A DNA stretch of 64,000 bases from NCBI GenBank assembly GCA_001599595.1, contig BCHH01000002.1, forward strand, positions 5,062,520-5,126,519, in the 5' to 3' direction. Positions within the stretch are counted from its first letter, which is position 1. Every line of letters begins with the position of its first letter. A program made the position numbers and the translations under genes. The notes beneath the pieces are model-generated. The model searched no databases. It was given only the letters and a program-made list of their open reading frames with translations, and was not told the DNA's origin. Source of the DNA: Beverwykella pulmonaria (lineage: Eukaryota; Ascomycota; Dothideomycetes; Pleosporales; Melanommataceae). Positions 34,836 to 48,020 of the stretch are shown one piece after another.

Positions 34836-37682
34836 CTATTTCTCACGTTCTTGGAGTTCTTTGATGTATTTCACAAAAGCCTTTTTATGCACCTACAAAG
34901 TTAATTAGCAAATACCTCGCGAGGGTTACAAGGAGGGGAGAAATTTGACTTACCAGTCCAGCATATTTTCCATCCCTCACCACGCAGATATATCTTAAGC
35001 CCAACTTCACAAAACATTCGTACACCAGATCCATTGGGGAATTGACATCCAGCGCTACGGGCGCCGGATCAATAAAAGGCGTGAAGTCGGTAGGATCTTC
35101 ATCTTCGTTCTCTCCGTCTTCCACCGCGTGCTCACGGCCTGCCCCCCAGCCTACTTGCGTGGACATCAAGCAAAGGGTATTATCCTCGTTTTCGAGCTTG
35201 TCAAGCGCGAATTCGAGATCGGGAGCTGGGATGAGGCCGACTAGCACGCCGTCTTTGAGGATCGGGAGACCACCGTCGAGCTCGCCGGCCATGTGTAGGT
35301 ACTCTTGCTTTTCGCGGAGTTCGCCAGCGGGTACGAGCGGGGACTCGGAGATGTCAATGATACGTTCTTCGCGGACGCGGGGTGTGATATCGCCGAGTTC
35401 GGAGGTGAAGATGGGACGCACTTTATTGTCCAGGAATGGGTATGAGTTCATGTCTGTCAAGAGGTCGTAGATGCTGAGCGGCTCGAGAGCGTCCGCCGTC
35501 CACTTTGCGACCAAAATGCCGAGAGAGAAGGGCAACACGTGATCTAGACTGCCAGTAAGCTCAAAGAGAATGACAGCCAGGGTGACTGTCAGACGTGTGA
35601 CTCCAGTCATTGTGGCGCCGGCTGCGACCATGGCATAGACACCCGGGACAACACAAGAGCCTGGTGGTCCCGTGGGGTCGCAATCGCCAAAAATGCCAGA
35701 ACTTGAAAAGCGAAGTGCAAACAGTTGAACAGTGTGGCCAACCATACGTCCTACTAGACCACCCACAACCATGGACGGGACGTAGATGCCAGCGGGGACT
35801 TTGATACCAAATGTTATGACTGTGAGGCCTGCTTTCACAACGAAAGCGGCCAGCAGAGTACGGAGGGTTGATGGGATATGCTCTCGGGTGGGGCATAACC
35901 CGTCTCCGCTATTGGTGAACGTGTCGCATGGACTAGCCAGTTCGAATAAGAGCTCTGTGACGGGCATTTTTGTATATCGGTTCCAGAAACTGAGGATTCC
36001 AGTGATTAGGGCAACGAGGAATACCTCGAGAAGGGGATACTTTTTGATGTAACTTATGCGTCGAAAGGTCCGGGCCCAGATACGGGATGCTTTGATGAAC
36101 ATGGCGCCCAGGAAGCCGCCCAATGCACCTGTGAATATAAATGCAGTCAATTCAAAGAATTTCCAATCGACGAGGTATCGGACCTCGAAAAGCACGATTT
36201 TGCCGGTGCCGTAAGGATTTAGGAATTTCAACGTGAGAGCCGCAGCCTATGACGACATTAGAACTGTTCAAAAGAGTGGCATTCGAGGGCGCTTACAATG
36301 CAGCAGAAAAAGGTTCTAAACAACGTCTTTGGCGGAAAGTAGTAGCTGACTTCTTCTAAACTGAAAAGCACTCCACCAATAGGAGCTCCAAACGCTACCG
36401 CAACTCCACTCGCAGCACTCGCACTCAGCACCTCCCTGCGTTTTCCGTCGTTGTTGCTGTACTTGGAGAAGATACGGCAAGCAATGTTGCCAATGCAGGT
36501 GGAAATGTGAACATAGGGGCCTTCTTTGCCGAGACTGAGGCCAGAGGCCACACTAAGGATCAAACCGAGTGTCTTGATAATCAAGGTCCGCAATCCAAGG
36601 TATCCATGAAGAACGAAACCACTCAGGATTACTTTCACTTCGGCCACACCGCTGCCAGCGGCCGAATAATATACCATAGGAGGGTGCACTTGGGTCTCGC
36701 CAAATCTCGTCGCTGGGCTCAGACTCCGCTTTCTCGCGTCTTCGTCGTGGTCGTTGCGGAGCACCTCTGCGCCGAGGTTCTCGTCCAGAGTCGATAGTGA
36801 AATGGCAGAGGGAATAACCGTCTTGGATGCCATGGTCAACACGCAGGATGCCATTGAGAGCGTGATCACAGCGAATACAAAAGCAACGAACTGCGTGCCC
36901 TGGGAATCTAGCCGGTCGGTCCGAATAACTTTGGACCAGTGGAGCCAGGCGTCACAGATGGAGGCACCGTCGCAGCACGACTTCTTGTTCAGGTACCAAG
37001 CCTTGGTGCAGTATCCTTGCTTGTAATCAAACAGCAGGCCCTCTGTGACGTTGACCAAGTATGCAATTATAGCGGTTAGGATGCCGATGATAGCAACTAA
37101 TATCCAGCCCTGTGCTCCATCAAACCACGCAGCCAGCCTGCCTCGGATGTCCTTGCGGCTGCGGAGAGCTTTTACGCGGTATGCGTCTGCGATGCTATCG
37201 TGGACCCAGTCGGTCGATGTAAATTGGTCGTACCACACGCGGTCATCCGGCCAGAAGGAGGACTTTGACGCCTGCATGCTGTTGTCCAGGGCGGCGCGGC
37301 GGTCTCCCAGCGCGCTCACTAGCCGATGGCTGAAGGACTGACTGAAGGACCCGGCCCGGCTGTGGTGGCGGCGTCGCGCGCTGCCCGTGAAGAGCTGGCT
37401 GTTGTGCCGTACGGAAAACGGCCGCGGGGTGCCCGGTGTCGTGCCCGGCATGCTCGAATACGACTGCTGGTTGTGCGCGTGGGCGAGCAGGCCGGATCGC
37501 TCGGTCGGGCCATGTCGGGCGAGGTCGATGTCGGAGTTGGGCCTCTGTCTGCGGAAGGCAAGGGTAGGGGATGTGGGCGTGGTGTTGCTGTACGTGTCGG
37601 AGTTGTCGTCGTAGTCGCCGTCGTAGCCATGGTGACTGCTGCGGCGCTCGGCGCTCTGGTGTGAGGATATGGACTTGGGCAT
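34836..37682 (-). CDS. CLC-type chloride channel/transporter (copy 2)
   Basis: Three exons (37682-36297, 36246-34954, 34892-34836) give 911 aa. The 150-residue N-terminus is Ser/His/Arg-rich. The membrane part has LVNVTEGLLFDYKQGYC, GSGVAEVKVILSGF (343-356), GKEGPYVHIS with gating glutamate (385-394), and [23 protein letters not shown]-type regions follow around ITPRVREERIIDISESPLV and LGLRYICVVRDGKYAGLV. The last 57-nt exon gives HKKAFVKYIKELQEREK*; reading through its intron would replace this charged tail. As in copy 1, the GKEGP glutamate suggests Cl-/H+ exchange in an endomembrane, which is inference. The two copies are clearly different paralogs, not a recent duplication. Confidence 0.93.
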
Positions 37683-38591
37683 CGTGAGCGTGGGAGGGAA
37701 GCCGGGTCAGGAGCTGCGAGTGCGTGTTGGTATTAGTAGAGGATCAGGCAGCGCCGGAGAGACATGTTGTGCGCCCACGCTGCAGAAACAGGTCATCTGA
37801 AGGGCGAGGGAATTGGTGTGGAGGCGTCACACCTGGAGAGCGTGGCTCATGTCAGTCCCTCGTTTCGGACCTGGGCGGCCAAGTGATCTGATCTGATAGC
37901 TACCCACCACTAGATCGGCATGGCTGGATGCGGAGGGTCAAGACAAAGGGCGGCGCCGGGGGTGGCACGGCTCCTACAGAAAGTGTCCACACAAACCGCG
38001 ACGGAAGGACGAGCCAGGCGCAGCGGCAGCAGAGCGGAGAAAGACTTCCAGAGGAATGAGGACGCCGCGTGGTGGTTGCTTTTGTGGTTGCTTCAATACC
38101 AGCGCGTGTGATCAAGGTTCGGTGTTTCGGTGCAAACCCGTAAGTCGTCATCCGCTTGCGCTTAGGGTCCAGGCAGCGCCTTCCTTCTTGTAGGCAAGCG
38201 CCTTGGTGTTTCCGCTCACCTGGAACTCCCCTAGTTCCAGTCGGCCACCATCACAACAACCATTGTTTGTCTTCATCACGCCTCGCTACACACCGGAAAA
38301 ATAGCTTCAAGGGCATTTAGTACGGTATCACTGATGCTACCGCTATTAATTCTTCACTACGGACTTTACCTAGTGGTGAAGAACTGCAGTTCCTCCAGCG
38401 ACTAGCGAGCCACATATCGTAGCGCGTGCAGTGTTTGCCGGTGGGACGTGTAGTATAAAGGTGGTAGAACGTCTTTGTGACGTGGTTGACTTGTTTGCCA
38501 GAATATCATTTATTTGCTCTACTGCCAAGGTCGGCTTACCGGTCCTGGAGCATCCTAACAACTAAAGATTGATTCAGATTGTAAACACGCA
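37683..38591. other. Divergent intergenic region CLC 2 / SGNH esterase
   Basis: The CLC gene and the esterase start in opposite directions from this 909-bp region, which must contain both promoters. No additional exon is supported. Confidence 0.45.
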
Positions 38592-39698
38592 ATGGTAAGA
38601 TAGAAACTTGTAGCCCCTTGACATCCCACTCAGCTGGTATTGACCGCCACAACCCCCAGGTTGCTCTACCTGGTCAATTCTTGCTGTTTGGGGACTCTAT
38701 CACGCAACAGAGTGGATCAGATTTCTCGGCACCTCTCCAGGATAGTGAGTATGCTACTTTTTTGATAGTCTAACTAGTCATTTTCTTTTTGTCGCTCTGA
38801 GATACAGGTTGTCCCTGTTTATTGTGGCTAATCTTGCAAAGCGTACATTCGACGTCTGGATGTTGTAAATCGCGGTTTCAGGTATATCTTCAAACTTTGT
38901 CCTGCCAATCAGGGGATGAATGCTAATCTTGTACAGCGGGTACAACACCAAAATGGCACTGAAAGTGCTACCCAGCATCATTCCACCCCCAGAGTACGCC
39001 CGTATTCGATTCCTAGTATGCCATTTCAAGAACATCTATGTGTACTTTGGAATACCCACTAAAACTTCCAGTTCATCTTCTTCGGCGCCAACGATGCATC
39101 CCTACCTGAGGCCCCAAACAAACAGCACGTGTCCCTTGACGAATTCAAAGAGAACTTGGAGACCATCATCACGCATCCCCTCGTGGTAGCGCACAAACCC
39201 CGTGTCATCCTCGTTGCCCCGCCTCCGCTCAACGAACACCAAGTTTCACTCGCAAACCCCGGCCAAGAGCTCGCACGAGTGGCCGCGACCACCAAAACGT
39301 ATGCGGATGCAACATGCGAAGTGGGAGCGAAACTGGGTGTGCCTGTAGTCAACCTCTGGGCGGCCTTCATGTCTTGGACTGGATGGGATGCCAACACCTG
39401 GAAGACGGGGGATGCCCTCCCTGGATCTATGAGTATTGCCCAGCACTTCGCCTTTGAAGAGCTCTTGTCGGACGGTATGGCTCTCACCGCTTACTTTTTG
39501 GAATAACGTTGAGTAGTTTCAGGCTTGCATCTCAGTCCCTCGGGATACCAAGTTCTCTACAAAGAGACAGTGAAGGTGATATCAGAGAACTGGCCGGATC
39601 AGCTCCCAGAGAAGTTACCAATGGTTTTTCCCGCGTGGAATGATCCAGCCGAGTGGGAAGCCTTTGGAGCTTCAACGTCAGGGGAGAATTCGCGATGA
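38592..39698 (+). CDS. SGNH/GDSL esterase, isoamyl-acetate-hydrolase-like
   Basis: Six exons (38592-38594, 38660-38744, 38842-38881, 38937-39015, 39072-39474, 39523-39698) give 261 aa, the size of the Iah1 group. Block I is FLLFGDSITQ with the nucleophilic serine, then RRLDVVNRGFSGYNTKMAL (block II Gly), IFFGANDASLPE (block III Asn) and DGLHLSPSGYQ (block V His); all catalytic positions are present. It should hydrolyse short-chain acetate esters in the cytosol; the true substrate is unknown. The first exon appears to be only the ATG, immediately followed by GTAAGA; the next exon has no in-frame ATG upstream without this splice. Exons 3 and 4 are only 40 and 79 nt. Confidence 0.88.
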
Positions 39699-40444
39699 TG
39701 ATTCGACGTGGACGTTGGTCATTCATACCTCTATTATGTTGGGAATCAAGTGAGGAATTGCCGACAGTTGCGCGTAGATATAGACATGTCCAATCACATG
39801 CGCAAAGCCACACATCCATGCATTCTACGCTAGGCTGCCTTGGTGGCGTTCCTGTGAACCTCAGAACACTCGATAGCATCAAACCCGCCGCACACCAATT
39901 GTTCCTGCCGTCAGGCCTCCTCTAGCTCGCCGTGACTCAAGTATTTGCGCCGAACAGTCATATTGCTAGCGCGCTCGCCGCTCACGCCTTCCCAACTCAG
40001 ACGCTGTGCTACCTACAACTCCGCCCTCACAACTCCACCTTCCTTTATACGACCGCCGACACCACCGACACACCCCGTTTCTCTCTCTGAACCGCATTTC
40101 CAAACCCAGAGGTGGTTTTCTTGGCTCGTTTTCTCGCCGACTCAGCGTTTATACCGACTAAAATCGCATTCTTATCGCCTAGTTCTCGCCCTCGAGACTG
40201 CCAGTGCGACTCCCCCGTTTCCGCACCCACCACGCCAACTCGAACCGAATAAACGCTCCGCAACGCGGTCCAACCGAGACATTGTTCAGCATTACTGGGA
40301 CACATCGGGCGGGAGACTTGAGGCCGCTGAGGGCGCTGTCGTGCGTCTGGGACTCGGTGCCGGAGGAGAGCCCCCGGGATTGTGGAGAGCGCAGGATTGT
40401 CTCTTTACTGAGCACGTCTACCAAGGGATGCTTGGCTCACTGTG
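39699..40444. other. Intergenic region / 5' leader of retropepsin-like gene
   Basis: This 746-bp stretch lies between the esterase stop and the next plus-strand ATG. A plus-strand open frame (39945-40445) covers much of it, but it is Pro/Ser/Arg-rich and ends in the TGA overlapping the GATGG of the next start, so it is most likely 5' leader. Confidence 0.45.
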
Positions 40445-42225
40445 ATGGATCCCGAGAGCGTCGCATTCCAACCTCGCGACGACCTCTGGCGCTTTCAGAG
40501 CGAAATGCTCCGTGTGCAGCAGGGACAAGCTGAGCTTTCCGACCGTGTCTCGCGCCTGGAACGGAGGCACGAGGAGGACTCGCGGCTCAAGAACGTGTGG
40601 GGAACATCCTCGCCCTTCCCTTCTGTGCTGGGCGGGACTCCACAGCAAGGTCCGACCCCTGCAGTAGTCCCAGAAGGCTTGACTGACCTGTCTTAGTACC
40701 CTTACAGCAACCGACGGCGGAGCACTTCTCCAACTTCGACGACCACTCAAGTAATCTCATCGGCAACCTTCAGCTTGATGCCGATGACGAGCCTCGCCGT
40801 ATTGGAACCACATCCCGCGCAAACAGCGTCCGCTTCGATGAGACGGCCAATCATGGCCACTGGGCACACGCCTCCCGATCGTCCCTGGATCTGATACCCC
40901 GCACAGGAAGCGGTCTGGGCGGCCATCTTATGAGCGAGCGGAGCTATTCGCACAAATCCGACGGACGACAGAGCTCCGCGGGCCACTCGGTGACTTCTGG
41001 GCGTGCAAATAGTTTGACTGGATTTGGACTGAGTACCCCTCTGGAGCCTCCCGGTCTCGCGCCTGGCTTTTTCATCCTTGGGTCTGTGCCAGCTATCATC
41101 CGCTGCTGGTTGAACACCAACTTCAAGCACGACACTCTTCTATATGCAGCCGTCTGCAGTGGCTCGTATACGTCATACCTTGACCTCCGCTTGATTGACC
41201 AACTCGGCTTCCGCGATCAAATCACCAAGAGCGAAAGTGGGAATGAGAAAATTAAGCTGTCTGTCTATCTTCCCGAGGCTATCCCGCTGTCCGCATCGTC
41301 CCATTCCAACAGTCCGGCGCCACAACTGCCTTCGCTGAGCGTCGAGTTCACCGTTGTTGAAAATTATGCCGAACAAGATGACCCGAAAGCTATCCAGATA
41401 TTCCTAGGAAGCGACATATTGCGTGCCCACAATGCCGACGTTCTCTTCTCCACCAATCAACTAACACTCTACGATGACGAACGCAGCAAACTTCAGATTC
41501 CTCTTGTAAGACCAGAAGATGAACGTACTTTTAAATCCCTTTTTGTCACAAGTGGCTCTGCGCATTCCTCAAAACAACATTTAGCAGTGCAGAAACCCGC
41601 ACCCGCCACATCGGAGGTAGACGCAGTGGGCGAGAGCTCTACTCCTGAACGCGCAGCTACGATTGTGTCGAAGCTCAACGGAACAAGTACTACGGCCAGT
41701 TCTGACGACGGTGGATCAACAGGACGTCAAAGTCTCGAGCAGCGCCCTTTCCTTAGCCTTACCACGTCAAATCGTGCTGATCCCAAGGAAGGACATGATT
41801 CCAGCCCGTCGAATGCGGCTCCGCGAGCAGGCTCTTCTCCGGCTATTTGGAGTAATTGGCGACGTGACACAGAGAAACCCGGCTCCATGGACTGGGCGAA
41901 CGTCGGTAAAACTCCGCCTGCCACCTACCAGCGACGGGACACGGGGATCAAGGTGTTGAAGCCCACTAAACCGGGTATGCGCACGCTTTCGACGTCGGTG
42001 TCGCAGTCGTCGTCTCCCGCTATGACGGGCCAGTCTCGCTTCTTTGACGAAGGAAAGCAGAGGACGAGCAACACGGGTGAAACCGAGAACAGCACGCCGC
42101 AGTTGAAGAGGTCAGTGTCGGGGGAGAAGTCGAAGGAGAACATGCCCACACTTGCTAAGACTCGGTCTGCGAACCCTGTTGGCGGTGCTTCGGCATTCGC
42201 GTGGTTGAACAGCGGCGGAAAATAA
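40445..42225 (+). CDS. Conserved fungal protein with retropepsin-like domain lacking the catalytic Asp
   Basis: Two exons (40445-40649, 40697-42225) give 577 aa. An N-terminal coiled-coil-like segment (WRFQSEMLRVQQGQAELSDR) is followed by conserved disordered sequence (TSRANSVRFDETANHGHWAH). The central folded part reads LYAAVCSGSYTSYLDLRLI, with VCSGS where a retropepsin has (V/A)DTGA or (V/A)DSGA, and ends IQIFLGSDILRAHNADVLF, which matches the ILLGxDFLxxHxA strand-turn of retropepsin/Ddi1-like proteases. The catalytic aspartate is therefore replaced by cysteine. The C-terminal 250 residues are Ser/Thr-rich. A scaffold or ubiquitin-linked role is possible, since similar fungal proteins are sometimes labelled ubiquitin hydrolase, but no hydrolase motif is present. 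Confidence 0.7.
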
Positions 42226-43223
42226 GGTTATGCCTTTGGCATCCTTATGATATCCACTTTCTTGTTGTATGATCAAGTCATGATCGGGACTGCGGGCATG
42301 TCTTGTGATGAAAGCCTGCGTGTTGCGGAAGACATATCAAGACTAGTGGTTGAATGACTAAACAATGATTAACCTATGCTTGACCGCACGTGTCTTCACT
42401 GCCTGTCGCCCTCAATGTCTGACTAACATTGGTGAGGAGAAACAGAAAGAAGCAATCTCTAGGTAGACGTAGCATGCGTAAGACAGCTTCTGATGTGGCG
42501 ATATAGAGGGCGCTGGTGCTCACTCATCAGAAGATTCGAGCAGCTCAAAAAGCATCTCTCAGCACCGCAGCACCGCAGCACCAGGCATCACAGGGCGGTT
42601 TCGGCCCCAGACATGCTCTGCACTAGCCCGCCAAGCCTGTCTTTCCTCTACTTCCAGGCTGCCAGCCGCAGCGTCACCTGTGCAGCCGCTCGCACAGCAT
42701 GTCAAGTAACACGCTATCGTGAGTGATTGCAATATTTTAGTCCCCAGATCGCTGTGTCACCGCTGTCACTTACCGCCGTGAAGAGACAGCTGCTGTGTGC
42801 CTGCACGCCAAGTCGCTTGACCTGCAGACCTGGCACCTCCGGAAAACATCAGCGCGGACGTCCATCGCCATTCACGCTCCCATTTGTGCCTTCCCAGTAC
42901 TCTCCGCGCGCCCATTGCAGCTGCTACACCGCCTGCACCGCCTGCGGTCCGCTTCGCTGTCACGCGTCTCGCCCAAGCGTTTCTTCTGCCTGGCCTTGGA
43001 GCTCGATCGGCTCCACGGTAGGCCCCCCAGCTTCACGACGGCCTCCTCCAAGAAGCGCAGGATCGAAGCCGCACAGCATCCCAGCGACGCCGCTCGCGAC
43101 GACAGCCTTGCCTCGCTCGCCCATTCACCGGATGAGGGTGGCGGAATAAAGTCGCCGCGCTCCTCTCCGCTGCCCGCCAGCCTCAGACACTCAGCATCTC
43201 CGCCGCGCTACCTGCCACCCCAC
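42226..43223. other. Upstream region of the ubiquitin hydrolase gene
   Basis: The frame of the downstream gene is open back to about 42795 without an ATG. From about 43030 its translation (SSKKRRIEAAQHPSDAARDD) looks coding. A 5' exon upstream is therefore possible, but no unique donor-acceptor pair could be fixed. A short AGCACCGC tandem run lies near 42560-42585. Confidence 0.4.
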
Positions 43224-46200
43224 ATGCACGACGAAGTCTTTGAAGCCGCCCACGACTCCGCCAGTCTCCCTAAAGAACACTCGACCAGCGCCGCGAGCTC
43301 TCCCAGCGCTGCCTACGCGAACCTGTCGCTCGAGAGCAGCGAGCCCACCATGGCGGAAGAGTCAGAAACCACACCTCGCACGTCTGGACACGCAAACCCG
43401 CCGCCTGCCCGCCCGCCCCCTCGCTCGTCCTCGCCCGCAAAGCGCCCGCACTCCGACATGGACGACGCATGGAAGGAGAACATGGACGCCGACGCTCCTG
43501 TGGCCAGTGCCCGCCGAAACAGCGGCCAGGCAAGTCCGCGGGTCGCGAAGCCCCTCCCAGCTGCTTCACAACGCAGTCTACGGGCCACCTCCGTCGAAAT
43601 GTTGGATGCCCCAACCAACAGCTCTACTAACAGCGGCAGCGCCGCAAGCTCTGAGACAGCATCCGTCTCCAACGGCGATTCCGCCGCAACAAGCATCTCA
43701 ACCGCTCAGGCCTCGCCCTCGTCATCAACCATACCGAGTCTTGACGATCAAGTGAACAAGGTTATGCAACTCAGCTTCAGGGAGCTCATGGAGGGCCAGG
43801 AGGGTTACGTCATCTCCGAGAAATGGCTCGCCCGTGTTTTTGCTCGAACATCGGACAATATCGGCAAGCCTGAGCAATTTGATAAGTCTGCATCAATAGG
43901 CGAGATCGGACCGATTGATAATTCGAATCTAATTGACATAGGTATGTATGAGGCGGTTGCTGCAGATCCATTGAATATAGCTGATTTGCTAGATGCTCTT
44001 TCTGATGACCTCTCGGACCAGAATGGCGAGGACTTTATCCCACTCAAGCCAGGTCTCACAATAACTCACGATTTTGAGATTCTTCCTGCAGAAGCATGGG
44101 AGTTGATTCTTAGTTGGTATGGTATCAAGGATGGCTCGCCTGTCATTCGGCGATATGTCCACAATACGTCTTTGAACGAGTACTCCGAGAACCTTCAATA
44201 TGAAGTCTATCCTCCTATTTTTACTATTCGCAAAGTCCGCATAGCCAGCACGACCTCCCCAACATCACAGGACACGTCAAAGCCGAGTCCCAAAATAGTA
44301 GCTAGCCGAAGTCACCGCTACGTCGACTTCCTAACGGCCGCCAAGAAGGCCGCCTCCATTGAAATGAAGACCAAAGTGCGGGTGTGGAGAGTCCTCAATA
44401 CCACCCTAACAACGGTGCAGGCACCGGTGCAGCCATCCGGAATGTTAACACCCGATTCGTCACCCCGCAACGGCTCACCAGCGGTTTTTCATCCTCAGAA
44501 TCGGGCTCCTCCGCTCATTATGGATGTTTCGAGCTTCACTGGTCTCGCTGAAGGCACTGAACGTGAGTTGGTGACCAGCAAAGACGAGACAGCAAACGAA
44601 AAGTACAACGGCAGCATGAATTTGCAGCTTGCGGGATTAGGTGAAGACCAAGTGCTCATTCTTGAGGAACAGGACGAGAACGGAGAATATGTGTCAGAAT
44701 CTTCGAGAACAGTTCCTTCCAAAAACGGGCAACCTAAAAATAATGGCAAGACTGGCCTCAAGGCTAACAAGGGTCTACAGAGCAACACCACTAGTGGGAG
44801 GAACAGCCCTGCGCTGTCTGGCCCTATGACTCGGGGGAGGACGCGAACTGGCCGCACTCGGGGCACCACGGGATTGACAAATCTTGGGAACACATGCTAC
44901 ATGAATTCCGCTCTCCAGTGCATCCGCAGCGTGGAGGAGCTGTCCATGTATTTCTTGGAGGGTAATTACAAACAAGATCTTAATCCGGATAACCCACTTG
45001 GCCATGGTGGCACCATAGCGAAGACGTACGCCGGACTTCTCTCATCTATCTACAGCGAGGACGCGGTCTCTTCGTTTGCTCCTAAGAACTTCAAGAATGC
45101 TCTGGGCAGGGCTCAGCCAATGTTCTCTGGGTATGGACAACAAGACTCGCAAGAATTCCTCAGTTTCCTAGTTGATGGATTGCACGAAGATCTCAACCGA
45201 ATTAAGAAGAAACCTTATACAGAGAACCCTGAATCGGATGACAAGACTGTGCACGACCCAGAAGCCATCAAAGCTCTCGGGGAGAAATTTAGGGAAATTC
45301 ACAAGTCTCGAAACGATTCGGTCGCCATGGATCTGTTCAATGGCTTCTACAAGAACACCATGGTCTGTCCTGATTGCGATAAAGTCAGCGTTACGTTTGA
45401 TCCTTACAGTCTGCTCACCCTCCAACTTCCCGTCGAACAGACTTGGCAACACACAGTTCGATTCGTCCCTCTTCGTGGCAAAATGTACGATCTTGAGGTA
45501 GACATTGACAAGAACGGAACCATAAAACACTTAAAAGAGTACGTCGGTAAACGCTTTGGGAACATCAAGTGGAATCGCTTAATGGGCGCCGAAGTCTACA
45601 GTCACAAGTTCTATCGAGTTCTCGATAACGATAAATCCATTGCGGAATGTAATATCGGCCAGCGCGACGACATTTACTTCTTTGAGCTTAGCGACGTTCC
45701 CACTAACTGGCCGCCACCGAAGAAGAAACATCAGATTAGGAGCATGCTCTTCCCGGGTGTGTCGTCAGAAGAAGACATTCCGAAATCTGCATCCCCTCTC
45801 GCAGACAAGCTTATTGTTCCCATCTTTCACCGTGCCCCTAACATGTCCACGTACCGAGCGCAACAATGGTCTTTGGTCCTGTGGCCATCCTATATCGTTT
45901 TAGATCGTGAGGAAGCTAAAGATTACGACTCCATCTTGAGAAAGGTTCTTGGAAAGGTTTCACAAATGACGACACGGCCAATTTTGACCGAGTTTAGTAG
46001 TACTTCTCAGGACCAATCTCGCAGTGGCTCGGATGTTGTGCTCACTACCGAAGAAGACGCTTCGCCAAATGGGGATCCCCTCGTTCACGACGGCTCTGTT
46101 GAGGGCGAGGACAATCTAGTGGAAGTTACGATGACCGAGCCTGTAACCGACGCCACTGTTGATGATTCAACAGACGAGGATCAAGTACCTGAAATCCTCA

Positions 46201-48020
46201 AACCTGGCAGCTTCATTCCTCCTGAGTTCCGCACATTATTCGAGATGAAGCACACAAGGCCTGGCAAAGAAATGGTTCCTACTGGTTGGAGTTCTGTCGA
46301 CCATAACAAGGCCTACGATTTGATTTCCAAGCGAATCCGTATCCCGCCCTCTCGCGAGTCGTCCGTACAGTCGTTCGGAGAGACTAGCAATGCATCTTCT
46401 AGCGAGGAGACTGATGATAACCCACAATTCTCCGCCAATGCCCAGAGCTCCATCGAAATAGCCAATCAGAGCAGCGATGATGAGATGCAGTCCGTTGAAC
46501 CAACATCCTTTGCCCGCGGAGGTCGTGGAAAGAAACAGAGCAAAAAGGCTCGAAGACACGAAAAGAAGTTGAAACACAAGAACTCGAAGAACTACTCCAA
46601 GAAGGGCAAAGATCGCTTCGCCACGCAGCATTCACAGTTCTCCGATGCCGAATCAGACGACGAGGAAGGCCTAATCAGGTTGGGTGAAGCTATTGTGCTT
46701 GAGTGGTTCGCTGATGCATACGATGCGCTGTTCGATGGTACGAGCCAGCATGACTCCCGTGGCATGGACACCCTCAAATTCATCGAAACTCTCGAGGATA
46801 AGGAGTTGCAGGCTAAGAAGGCTATACGGGCTGCTCGCAAGAAAAACGGTATCACCCTGGAAGAGTGCTTCGCGGAGACATCAAAGAGTGAGATTCTGTC
46901 CGAAGACAATGCCTGGTATTGCAATCGATGCAAGGAACTCCGTCGGGCAACCAAGACGCTTGAGATATGGACCGTACCAGATATTCTCGTCGTCCATCTG
47001 AAGCGCTTTAGCTCGCACCGCACTTTCCGCGACAAGGTTGATGCTCTCATTGACTTCCCCATTGAAGGGTTGGACCTGACCGGTAAAGTTGGTCTGCCTG
47101 ATAACAAAGAACTCAAATACGATCTCTTCGCTGTCGATAATCACTACGGCGGTTTAGGCGGAGGGCATTACACCGCTTATGCCCAGAATTTCTTCGACAA
47201 GCAGTGGTATGAGTATAATGGTAAGTACCCAGAATTACTATAACTGTAAGCTCACTAACCACTTCAAGACTCTTCTGTCTCAAAACGGAGCAATCCCCAA
47301 CACGTCGTAACGTCCAGCGCGTATCTCCTCTTCTACCGCCGCCGCTCGTCTGGCCCTTTAGGCCCTCCCTACCTCCAAAACATCGTCAACGGCACATTGA
47401 ACCCCGACTCTGAAGATGCCGAGAATGACTCGGAAGATCCCACCAGCCGCAACCCATCTCGTTCGCCGGCGGGAAACGGCTTGCGCCTCGACGACTTGTC
47501 CCGCAATGGGTCGTCGAGCGCTTTCGCAGCCGGAGCGGTAGTCCTGCACGGGGATGGTTCGGACTTACCAGCAGGGAACCAAGTGCTGAAAGGAGCCGGA
47601 GCAGGGACAGCGGACGATGAAATGGATGACTTACCGCCTTATGATGAGGGATATGTCGGTGCGGATGACGACAACCATTTTGAGGGTGCCTATAGTGCAT
47701 ATTATGGGCAGGGTCCCGTCTGGGACTTTGGTAACGTGGGCCGCCAGGTGTCGAATGATGATGATGATGGCGATGTGTTTGATGATACCGCGTCGAATGC
47801 GCCGAATATGGGGAGTCGAGGTGGAGAGGATCTGAAAGACCGCATGCTGGAGGATTTCGGCGATGACTTGATCAACCAGGATGGCGTAGTGCCTGGCATG
47901 AGCACACCGTTCGAAGACGAAGTGCCTACGCTGCTGGGCGGAGAAGCAGGTGATGGCGAGGTGGCGGATGTGAGACTCGATGATGAGGGTGTAGGCGGCG
48001 TGCATGCGAAGGTGGATTAG
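43224..48020 (+). CDS. DUSP-type ubiquitin C-terminal hydrolase (USP, Ubp12-like)
   Basis: Two exons (43224-47220, 47269-48020) give 1582 aa from the first in-frame ATG; coding-like sequence upstream suggests the true protein may be longer. A Ser/Pro-rich N-terminus leads to a DUSP domain (YVISEKWLARVFARTSD ... ILSWYGIKDGSPVIRRYV). The USP core begins TTGLTNLGNTCYMNSALQCI with catalytic Cys at about 558, and closes with the His box NHYGGLGGGHYTAYAQ (His about 1315) and the Asn/Asp strand across the intron (YNDSSVS...SSAYLLFYRR). CxxC pairs for the fingers (CPDC and CNRC) are present. A long acidic/basic insert interrupts the core. It removes ubiquitin from substrates. The C-terminal 55 codons and 3' flank are duplicated at 61793. 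Confidence 0.92.

Noticed and set aside
39945..40445. 166-codon plus-strand open frame before the retropepsin-like gene
   Set aside because: It ends in the TGA overlapping the next ATG and has no family features; better explained as 5' leader.
42795..43223. Ubiquitin hydrolase starting at 42795
   Set aside because: The frame is open but begins with GTG; the first in-frame ATG is 43224. A 5' exon is possible but could not be fixed.
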